64,000 nucleotides of DNA, from the NCBI RefSeq assembly GCF_017876625.1, contig NZ_JAGIOH010000001.1, positions 7,337,501 to 7,401,500 of the forward strand. The letters run 5' to 3'. The position numbers were made by a program, and so were the translations under genes. The notes beneath the pieces are model-generated. The model was not told the origin of the DNA, did no database searches, and saw nothing but the letters and a program-made list of their open reading frames with translations. How positions within the stretch are numbered: position 1 is the stretch's first letter; each line of letters starts with the position of its first letter. The stretch is from Streptomyces syringium. Lineage in GTDB: Bacteria; Actinomycetota; Actinomycetes; Streptomycetales; Streptomycetaceae. Below, piece by piece: positions 26,916-34,577 of this stretch.

Positions 26916-29900
26916 TCAGGTGAGGTTTTCCAGGAGGGCCCGGGTCTGCTCGACGTCCGCCCGTGCCGCGCGCTGCTCGAAGAGCTCCAGGGCGGTCCGC
27001 AGACAGGCTTGGGCCCTCGCGGCCTGGCCGAGACGGCTCAGGGCGTGCCCCAGCGATCGGAGCAGCCCGGCTTCGAGCATGCCGCTCGTCCGGCGGGCCA
27101 GGGGGAGGAAGGTCTCGGCGGTCTCGGCGGTGAGGGCGTGGTCTCCGGCCTCGGCGTGCAGCTCGGCGATGAGATTGCCGGTGGCCGCCTCGAAGGCGGA
27201 CACACCCAGGGTACGGAAGAGGGACAGCGCGTCCCGGGCGTGCCGGAGGGCCTCGTCGGCGGCGTCGCACAGGCGCAGCACGCGCGCGAGGTAGTACAGG
27301 GAGATGGCACTGGACACCGATGCCTCGCTGTTCTGCCCGCAGACCAACGAGGCACCCCGCTCGGCTGCCGCACGCGCTTCGGTGAGCCTGTTCCGCCGGG
27401 CGTAGTTGAAGGCCAACTCGCCCAGTGCGGTGCCTTCGGCCGTGGCGGCGCCCAGGGTGTGGAAGAGGCGCACCGACGCCTCTCCGTGCGCGATGGCGTC
27501 GTCGAAGCGTCCGTGGGTGCGAGCGCCCGCGCACAGCGTGAGGTGGGCCGAGGCGCGCAGCCGTAGATGGGCGTCGTCGGTGCACAGGGCGAGGGCGCGG
27601 GTGAGCTCGCCCTGTGCCGGCCCGTAGGAGTTGGCGTGCCACAGGGCGTTGCCCCGGACGTATCGGGCGAGGGCTTCGGCGTCATGGTCGCCGCGCCGCG
27701 CGGCGACATCGGCGACGTCCCCGGCGAGTTCACCGACAGCGGTGAGGTGGGAAATGCCGGCGAGCACGGTGTTGAGCCTGTCGACGAGGTCGGCTGCCTG
27801 GGCCAGGGGCAGACCGTCGTCGGCGCAGGCGCGGGCGACCAGGGCACGCTGCACGGGGATCTCCGCGCGCATCCAGTCGGTGGCGTCCTGGGCGGTGGCG
27901 AAGGCGAGCCCGGGCGAGTCCACGGGAACGCCGATGAGGGTGCGCTCGGCGGGTGCGACCGAGTGCGCGACGGCGTCGGCGTTGCGCGCGGTGCTCAGGG
28001 TGAAGTCCAAGAGCCCGGCGAAGGCCGCGGTCACCGTCGCGGGCGCGTCCTCCCGGCAGCCGGCGGCCCGGGCGAAGGCACGGACGAGGTCGTGGAAGTG
28101 GTAGCGGCCGAGTTCGCGGGACTCCAGCAGATTGAGGTCCACGAGCGACTCCAGCAGCTCCTCGGCACTGCCGACGCGGTCCTCCGTGTCCTCCCTGTCC
28201 TCCGGAGCCCCGGGGGCCGTCCCCAGCAGCGCGGCCGCGCACGGCAGGCCGAGGTCCGGCACGTCCAGGGCGGCCAGCAGTCGGAAGGCGCGGGCCTGTT
28301 CCGAGGTGAGCTTGGAGTACGACAGGGCGAACGTGGCCTCCACCGCCACGTCCTCGGTGCGCAGCTCGTCCAGTCTCCGGCGTTCGTCGGCCAGGCGGCG
28401 GGCCATCCCGGCCAGGGACCACCCCGGTTCCGCGGCGAGGCGCGAGGCGACGATCCGCAGGGCCAGCGGGAGGAAACCGCACGCGGCGGCCAGCGTGGCG
28501 GCAGCCGTCGGCTCGGCGTCCACCCGACGGGCGCCGACGACCCGACGCAGCAGCTCGACGGCTTCGGCGGAGGTCAGTACATCGAGCCGCAGGTGGCGCG
28601 CACCGGCCAGCCCGGTCAGCCGGGCGCGGCTGGTGATCAGTACCGAGCAGTCGGCGGACCCGGGGATCAGCGGTCGCACCTGGCCGTCCGACGCGGCGTT
28701 GTCCAGCAGCAGGAGCAGTCGGCGTTCCGCCAGCGAGGAGCGGTACAGCGCGATCCGCTCGGCGCCGTCCTCCGGGATGTCCTTTTCCGCCGTGCCCAGC
28801 TCCCTCAGGAACGCGACGACGACGGCCTGCGGATCGAGGGGTTCGCGGTCGGCGCCGCGCAGGTCCGCGTACAGATGGCCGTCGGGGAACCGGTCCGGTG
28901 GCAGCCCGCGGACCGTGTGGACCGCGAGCGTGGTCTTGCCGACGCCGGCCATGCCGTTGACCGCGGAGACGACCACAGCCGATGTGTCCGGGAGCGTAAG
29001 CATGCCGGTGAGCGTCTCGACCTCCTCACGGCGCCCGGTGAAGTCATCGACCACGCAGGGGAGCGGGGCCGGACGCCGAGGCCCCGTCGCCACGGGGGAG
29101 CGGGGCGTCTGCTCGGGGAGGTGGAGCGTGGGATCGGAGCGCAGGATCCTCTGGTGCAGCTCCCGCAGGGCCGCGCTCGGCAAACGGTCGGCGGGCGCGC
29201 GCCGGCCCGCTTCGGCGTCCAGGTCCCGCCGGGTGTCCTCGTAGACGCCGAGCGCCTCGGCCTGGCGGCCCGACCGGTACAGCGCGAGCATCTGTACGGC
29301 GCGCAGCCGCTGGCTGGTGGGGAACTCGACGGCCAGCGCACCCGTCTCGGCGGCCAGGTTCGGGCGGTCGCCGATCTCCGCGTCGAGCTCCAGCCGGCGC
29401 TCGAGCAGCGACTGCCGTACGCCGGCGAGCCGGGCGCGCACCGTCCGGGCCTGCGGGCCGCGGAGCCCGGCCAGGGGCTCGGCCGACCACAGCTCCAGCG
29501 CCCGGTCCAGGACCGCGCGGGCCTCGGCCGCCGTGCCGCCGGAGGCCCGGACGCGCTCGGACCGGGCCTCCGCCCGCTCGAACTCCCATACGTCGACGGC
29601 CTGGGCGGGAACCCGCAGGGCGTAGCCGTTGCCGACCGTCACGAGAAGGGGCTCGGCGGTGTGCTCGGCCAGGGCACCGCGCAGCCGGTAGACGTGGGTG
29701 CGGACGGCGTGCTCCGGGCGGTCCGGCCGCTCGCCTTCGTCCCACAGACCGTCGACCAGCAGGGGCACCGCCACCGTCCGTCCGGCGGCGGCCAGCAGGG
29801 CCGCCAGCAGCTCGCGCTGCTGGGGTCTGCCCAGATCGGCCTCGACGTCGTCGTACCAGGCCCGCACGGGGCCGAGGAGAGCGAACCGGAGCTTCGTCAT
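26916..29900 (-). CDS. AfsR/SARP-family STAND regulator 2
   Basis: This 994-residue protein has the same layout as the first: winged helix (LRFALLGPVRAW, about 1-95), BTAD (about 95-250), NB-ARC ATPase (GMAGVGKTT near 315-323, Walker B LLLLLDN), then TPR-like helices to the C-terminus. ATG 29900 lies only 4 nt after the stop of the secreted lectin gene, so the two should be translated from one message. It resembles regulator 1 in design, but the sequence is clearly different throughout, so this is not a recent local copy. Targets cannot be read from the window. Confidence 0.92.
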   Translation of the reverse strand: MTKLRFALLGPVRAWYDDVEADLGRPQQRELLAALLAAAGRTVAVPLLVDGLWDEGERPDRPEHAVRTHVYRLRGALAEHTAEPLLVTVGNGYALRVPAQAVDVWEFERAEARSERVRASGGTAAEARAVLDRALELWSAEPLAGLRGPQARTVRARLAGVRQSLLERRLELDAEIGDRPNLAAETGALAVEFPTSQRLRAVQMLALYRSGRQAEALGVYEDTRRDLDAEAGRRAPADRLPSAALRELHQRILRSDPTLHLPEQTPRSPVATGPRRPAPLPCVVDDFTGRREEVETLTGMLTLPDTSAVVVSAVNGMAGVGKTTLAVHTVRGLPPDRFPDGHLYADLRGADREPLDPQAVVVAFLRELGTAEKDIPEDGAERIALYRSSLAERRLLLLLDNAASDGQVRPLIPGSADCSVLITSRARLTGLAGARHLRLDVLTSAEAVELLRRVVGARRVDAEPTAAATLAAACGFLPLALRIVASRLAAEPGWSLAGMARRLADERRRLDELRTEDVAVEATFALSYSKLTSEQARAFRLLAALDVPDLGLPCAAALLGTAPGAPEDREDTEDRVGSAEELLESLVDLNLLESRELGRYHFHDLVRAFARAAGCREDAPATVTAAFAGLLDFTLSTARNADAVAHSVAPAERTLIGVPVDSPGLAFATAQDATDWMRAEIPVQRALVARACADDGLPLAQAADLVDRLNTVLAGISHLTAVGELAGDVADVAARRGDHDAEALARYVRGNALWHANSYGPAQGELTRALALCTDDAHLRLRASAHLTLCAGARTHGRFDDAIAHGEASVRLFHTLGAATAEGTALGELAFNYARRNRLTEARAAAERGASLVCGQNSEASVSSAISLYYLARVLRLCDAADEALRHARDALSLFRTLGVSAFEAATGNLIAELHAEAGDHALTAETAETFLPLARRTSGMLEAGLLRSLGHALSRLGQAARAQACLRTALELFEQRAARADVEQTRALLENLT

Positions 29901-29904
29901 GGCG

Positions 29905-30378
29905 TTACTTCGACGCCCAGACCTGAGCGAAGTAGGGCGCCTCGCTGTAGGGCATCGTGATGATCTGCAAGGAGGCGTCGCCTTCCAGCTTGAGCTTCAT
30001 GACGTCCCAGGTCGGCACGGTGAGCTGGCTCCTGGCGGTGTGACTCTCCCAGCACGGACGGCCGTTCGCCGCGTACACCACCAGGTTTCCGTCCGTCTGC
30101 ATCACGGTCCTGCTGCCACAGCCGACCGTGCCGGTGCTCCACCGCACCGCGTCGCCCTCGTAGGCGACGAGGTTGCCGTCGTGCTGCATGACGAGCCGGG
30201 CCCGGCCGTTGGTGAAGTGGTCGCCCGGGGTGAGGGTCTCGTTGTTCCAGAGGGTGGCGGCACGGTCATCGCGCTCGGCATGAGCGGTACCGCCGGTCGT
30301 CAGCAGGGCCGTGGTGGCGAGCAGCGCGGTGGCGGCGATGGCGGACAACCGATGAGTGATCGAACGTCTCTTCGTCAT
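29905..30378 (-). CDS. Secreted bulb-type (B-)lectin domain protein
   Basis: This 157-residue preprotein starts at ATG 30378. It has a basic N-terminus (MTKRRS), a hydrophobic core and an AHA-type cleavage site near residue 34. The mature part has the beta-prism II pattern of bulb lectins: two QxDGNLVxY repeats (MQHDGNLVAY and MQTDGNLVVY) and a third degenerate copy. Known members bind mannose or related glycans, and many streptomycete ones are secreted. The third site lacks the key Asp/Asn residues and may not bind sugar. The gene is the first of a tight pair with AfsR-like regulator 2. Confidence 0.88.
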   Translation of the reverse strand: MTKRRSITHRLSAIAATALLATTALLTTGGTAHAERDDRAATLWNNETLTPGDHFTNGRARLVMQHDGNLVAYEGDAVRWSTGTVGCGSRTVMQTDGNLVVYAANGRPCWESHTARSQLTVPTWDVMKLKLEGDASLQIITMPYSEAPYFAQVWASK

Positions 30379-30448
30379 GACGGACAATTTCCACGTCATC
30401 GGTGCATGAACCGTAAATGATCGATAAACGCGTCGATCACCGACCCGA

Positions 30449-31384
30449 TCAGCCGGCCGTCACCTTGAGGATGCGGCCGGAGGCCTCGACGACGAACATC
30501 TCGCGCCGCGGGTCGTGGTCGCCGAAGGCGCGGGCGACCCGGACACCGGTGGGCATCCGCAGCCCGTTCACCAGGACACAGGACCGGCCGGTCACCGGGT
30601 CCACCCGGATCAGTTCCCCGTCGCGGAAGCTCGCGACCACCAGATCGCCGTCGAAGAAGGTGAGGTCGTCAAGGACCTTGGTCTTCAGCGGGTTCGGGCT
30701 GAGCTCGGTGACCGTGGTGTGATGCGCCGGGTCCTTCAGGGGGATCCGCACGACCGGGGACGCCGTGTGGGTGATGACGCTCGCGTACAGCTGATCGCCG
30801 ACGACCTCCAGGCCGTTGGTGCCGAAGACGTCCGCCTTCCTCGTCCACTCCTCGTCCTCGGTGCCGTCCGGCCGGATCCTGACGATGCCGGTGGCCAGCT
30901 CGCGGCTGAGGTAGAAATTGCCTTCGGCGTCGACGGCGAGGCCGTTGACGCCGGGTATCCCGGCCACGAACGTCTCGGCCCGCGGACGCTCGGCGGCCGG
31001 GTCGAACCGCATGATGCCGCCGGCCCGCGTCAGCGGCTTCACACCGAAGTTGACGTACATCATCCCGTCCGGGCCCCGCCGGATGCCGCCCGGGCCGGGC
31101 ACGGCGACACTGGCCCTCAGCGTCCCGTCCGGGGCATACCCCTCGACGCGGTTCTTCGTCAGATGCGCGACCCACAGCGTGCCGCGCCCGTCGAACTCCA
31201 GGTTCTCCCGCCAGTCCAGCAGCGGAACGCCGCCTTCCCGGAACACCGTCACACGGGCCCGCTCCTGGCAGGGATCCAGGGCCGCCGCCGGCGAAGGGCG
31301 GGGTACCGCCGTCGACGGAGTCGCACCGCCCAGCACCAACGCGGCCAACAGACTTCCCACCCATGCCACTGATCGCATACGCAT
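30449..31384 (-). CDS. Secreted SMP-30/gluconolactonase-like beta-propeller
   Basis: This 311-residue protein has a signal peptide (VAWVGSLLAALVLGG, Ala-rich cut near 26-36). It carries repeated blades of the NHL/SMP-30 type (for example GRGTLWVAHL, GPDGMMYVNFG, DAEGNFYLSREL and FDGDLVVASF). Relatives include lactonases and ScyD/E-like propellers that bind divalent metal. It is not clearly linked to its neighbours: it is divergent from the NACHT gene and 70 bp from the lectin gene. An extracellular hydrolase or binding role is likely; the substrate is unknown. Confidence 0.8.
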   Translation of the reverse strand: MRMRSVAWVGSLLAALVLGGATPSTAVPRPSPAAALDPCQERARVTVFREGGVPLLDWRENLEFDGRGTLWVAHLTKNRVEGYAPDGTLRASVAVPGPGGIRRGPDGMMYVNFGVKPLTRAGGIMRFDPAAERPRAETFVAGIPGVNGLAVDAEGNFYLSRELATGIVRIRPDGTEDEEWTRKADVFGTNGLEVVGDQLYASVITHTASPVVRIPLKDPAHHTTVTELSPNPLKTKVLDDLTFFDGDLVVASFRDGELIRVDPVTGRSCVLVNGLRMPTGVRVARAFGDHDPRREMFVVEASGRILKVTAG

Positions 31385-31494
31385 GCCCCCCGTTGTACCG
31401 TCCCGCCACTGTTCCCACCCTCAAGTGCCGTGGTGTCTAGGGGTAATCGCAGTTACCTGTGTGACTGACGTTGCCAAAGTGACCACTGGGGTCA

Positions 31495-34416
31495 ATGGCC
31501 TCGGGAAAGACCGGCGATGGCACGGCTCGCGTGGCCCACAATGCCGCTATGGCCGACGAGTTGGGCATTCACAACGTCATGCGGGGCACGGCGGAGTACG
31601 TGCTGCAGATCGGGCACGTGCACGGAGACGTCACCGTGCATCTGCCGCCCGCCGCCGATCCGGTGGAGCGCGCCGCGTCGGCCCTGGCACGGAGCATCCG
31701 GGCGCAGTGGGCGGCGGAGCTGAACGCCTGGGACCTGGCAACTGCGGAGCCCCTGGCGGTGCGCTGGACCGCGCACTGGCCGACGGCCCGGCACGCTGCC
31801 GCGCACGGCGACCGGATCGCGACGGTCGTGGACGACTTCCTCCGGCTTCGCCACCGCCGCCTGGTGGTCCTGGGCGGCCCGGGCGCGGGCAAGTCGACGC
31901 TGGCCGTGCTGCTGACCCTGGAGCTGACGGACCGCTGCCTTTCGGCACAGCGCGCGCGTCACGACGGCGAAGGCGGCGACACCCGTCCCGTCCCGGTGCC
32001 CGTCGTCCTCACGCTGGAGTCATGGGACCCGCACCACGAACACTTCCACGTCTGGCTGGCGAGACGCATCACCGAGGAACACCCCGGTCTGCCGCCGGTC
32101 GACGGACGGCACCCCGCGGCGCGGCTGGTCCAGGAGCGGCGGGTCCTTCCCGTGCTCGACGGGCTCGACGAACTGCCCGAGCACCGGCGGTCCCTGGTGG
32201 TGCGCGAGATCGACCGGGCCCTCGGCGAGCAGGACGCGGTCGTCCTCACCTCCCGCACCCGGGAGTACCGCACGGGAGAGGAGGCGGGGGATGCCATCGC
32301 ACACGCCGCGGTGATGGAGGCCCAGCCCGTCGGCCTGCCGGAAGCCACCGCCTACCTGCTGCGCTCCGCCGCGCCCCAGGTGCGCAGGAACTGGAAACTG
32401 CTGCTCGACGCGGTGGACCGGGAGCCGGACGGACCCATCGCCCGAGCACTGACGAGTCCGCTGATGATCTGGCTGGCCCGCCGGGGCTTCGCGGCACCGC
32501 CCGCCGACCCGCTGGACCTGCTGCGCCTGCCCTTCCCGTCGCGGGAAGCCGCCGAGAGCCATCTGCTGGACCTGATCATCCCCGCGGTCTTCCCACGGCA
32601 GCCACATGCTCCCGACCGGCTGCACGCCCCGCAGCAGTGGGACGCCCGGCGCGCCGGGCACTGGCTCGGCTACCTCGCCGGCCGCCTCACCGCGCGCCGC
32701 ACCACCGAGCTGGCCTGGTGGGACCTGCACCGCACCGCCCTGGTGCGGGCCACGATGCTGCCGGCCCTCCTGCTGGTGTGCCTGATGCTGTCCAAGGTCG
32801 TGTCCGCCGGCGTCGGCTGGTTCGCCGCCGGGCAGGCGGACAGGTCCAGGTTCGGGGGCGAGTGGCTGCACGCGTGGGGTCTGGAGCTCGCCCTGTCGGG
32901 CGGCCTGCTCCACGGCATGGCGCTGTGGATCGCCGTGGACGTGTGGTTCGGATTCAAACGGGGGCAGCCCCGCCGGCGCGCCAATCCCTTCCGGATCGGT
33001 GCGGCCCTGCGCTCGGCGGGCCGGGCCACCTCCGTGGGGCGGGCGCTGAAGGCATCGGCGGTGATCGTCGTCCCCGCCACGCTGTTCACGCTCCTCGTGT
33101 CGGGGACGTACGACCCCCGCCCGTATGTGGTGATGATCGTCTGCAGCACCGTGCTGGCCCCCCTGCTCATGGCGACGCTCGCCGCCCCGTCCGACACCGA
33201 GGACGCGAGCACACCCGACGAGGTGCTGGCCAGCGAGCGCACCGCCGCGTGGCTCTCGGTGTGCACGGTCGCCGTGCTGATCGGCATCGGACAAGGAGCA
33301 CACGGCTGGTACCGCCCGAGTGAGGGATCGTTCGAGGCGGGGCTGGCCCGGGCCGTCGCCGGCTGGTTCGGGGCGTCGGTGATGCTGCTGCTGATGAGCC
33401 TGTGGAGCCGCTGGCTGCTGGCCAAGGGCTGCCTGGCGCTCGCGGGGCGGGTGCCCTGGTCGCTGATGGAATTCCTGCGCGACGCGCACCACGGCGGCCT
33501 GCTGCAGCGCAGTGGCGGCGTGTACCGGTTCCGGCATCTGCGGCTCCAGGAACATCTGGCCGCGAAGACCGGGCGCCCCGCCCCCCGCGCCCCGCGGCAG
33601 CAGCACACCCCGTGGCAGCCACCCGCGCCCCGCACCCACCCCGCGCCGGCCGCTCCGCCCTCGCCCGTGGTCGCGGGTGTCGCACCCACCTTCCGTGACG
33701 CGCTCGCCGAAGCCGAGCGGGCGCCGCTGTCCTCCCTCAAGCACTGGAGCGTCCATACGGACGAGCACATGTTCCGGGCCGAGGGCCGGGCGCGCCGGAT
33801 CGCCCTCGGCCACTGGCCGGTGGTCATGTTCTTCGCCGTCATGACGGTCATCCGCTCGGCCGTGAACGGCAACTGGCTGCCGGCCCTGGTGGGACTGCTC
33901 TTCTGGTGCTTCTTCGGGACACTGATCATGGTCGTCGCCTGGCTCCTGCCGCCGCAACGGCAGGAGCTGTGCATGACCACGGAGTACATCGAATTCCGCG
34001 TGGGCCGCGGCCGTACCCGGCTGGCGTGGGCCGATGTGCGGGATGTCGCCGTGCGCAAGTTCATCCGCCGCAAGCGGGACACCAAGCTCTACGCCCTTCA
34101 TGTGCGCCCGCACCCGGGCGCGCCGCAGCCCGCGCGGTCCTTCCGCAGCAGCGACGGATGGTTCATGGTCCTCCCGCTGTCCACGAGGGAGGTCGTCCCG
34201 CCGGACCTCGCGGCGGCGCTGCGCCGCTTCGCCGGCGCCCGCTGGCGGCCGCCGGTGGACATCGCCACGCCCCAGAGCCCGCACGCCACCGTCCGTAACG
34301 AGATCTCCGGGCAGGCGCACGCGGGGGGCGTCATCCAGGCCGGCTTCGTGCACGGAGACATCACCAGCGGGCGGCCGGACCCGCGCGGCGCGGGCCGGGG
34401 CCCCGGAGACGGCTGA
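31495..34416 (+). CDS. NACHT/STAND NTPase membrane protein with RHIM/BASS-like termini
   Basis: This protein is 973 residues from ATG 31495, or 955 from ATG 31549; neither has a clear ribosome site. An N-terminal motif reads VLQIGHVHGDV, then a NACHT ATPase follows (P-loop GGPGAGKST about 122-130, Walker B VLPVLDGLDEL, sensor TSRTREY). Five to six membrane segments (about 420-650), a proline-rich linker, two more membrane segments and a PH-like beta domain come next. The extreme C-terminus carries VIQAGFVHGDI, a near-repeat of the N-terminal motif. Such V-x-Q-x-G cores resemble RHIM and the bacterial amyloid signalling sequences attached to NLR-like proteins, which suggests prion-like signalling in immunity or cell death. 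No partner effector is adjacent. The function is inferred; the domain calls are firm. Confidence 0.88.
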   Translation: MASGKTGDGTARVAHNAAMADELGIHNVMRGTAEYVLQIGHVHGDVTVHLPPAADPVERAASALARSIRAQWAAELNAWDLATAEPLAVRWTAHWPTARHAAAHGDRIATVVDDFLRLRHRRLVVLGGPGAGKSTLAVLLTLELTDRCLSAQRARHDGEGGDTRPVPVPVVLTLESWDPHHEHFHVWLARRITEEHPGLPPVDGRHPAARLVQERRVLPVLDGLDELPEHRRSLVVREIDRALGEQDAVVLTSRTREYRTGEEAGDAIAHAAVMEAQPVGLPEATAYLLRSAAPQVRRNWKLLLDAVDREPDGPIARALTSPLMIWLARRGFAAPPADPLDLLRLPFPSREAAESHLLDLIIPAVFPRQPHAPDRLHAPQQWDARRAGHWLGYLAGRLTARRTTELAWWDLHRTALVRATMLPALLLVCLMLSKVVSAGVGWFAAGQADRSRFGGEWLHAWGLELALSGGLLHGMALWIAVDVWFGFKRGQPRRRANPFRIGAALRSAGRATSVGRALKASAVIVVPATLFTLLVSGTYDPRPYVVMIVCSTVLAPLLMATLAAPSDTEDASTPDEVLASERTAAWLSVCTVAVLIGIGQGAHGWYRPSEGSFEAGLARAVAGWFGASVMLLLMSLWSRWLLAKGCLALAGRVPWSLMEFLRDAHHGGLLQRSGGVYRFRHLRLQEHLAAKTGRPAPRAPRQQHTPWQPPAPRTHPAPAAPPSPVVAGVAPTFRDALAEAERAPLSSLKHWSVHTDEHMFRAEGRARRIALGHWPVVMFFAVMTVIRSAVNGNWLPALVGLLFWCFFGTLIMVVAWLLPPQRQELCMTTEYIEFRVGRGRTRLAWADVRDVAVRKFIRRKRDTKLYALHVRPHPGAPQPARSFRSSDGWFMVLPLSTREVVPPDLAAALRRFAGARWRPPVDIATPQSPHATVRNEISGQAHAGGVIQAGFVHGDITSGRPDPRGAGRGPGDG

Positions 34417-34537
34417 CTCCCGGCGATGCCACTCTGTGTAATCGATCAGCTTCGGAGCGGCGGGGCCGGTCGGGGTGTCTTGTTTCCGTCATCGCTGAGG
34501 GCAGGGTCGTGTCGAGTGCGCGGCGATCACGAGATAT

Positions 34538-34549
34538 CTTGATGTCAAG
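34538..34549. promoter_or_regulatory. Palindrome CTTGATGTCAAG upstream of icd
   Basis: CTTGA-TG-TCAAG is a perfect inverted repeat within an A/T-rich patch 28 bp upstream of the icd GTG. The placement and symmetry fit an operator. I cannot name the regulator from sequence. Confidence 0.5.
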
Positions 34550-34577
34550 CAATGTTGAGACGTGGAGCGGAGCACCG

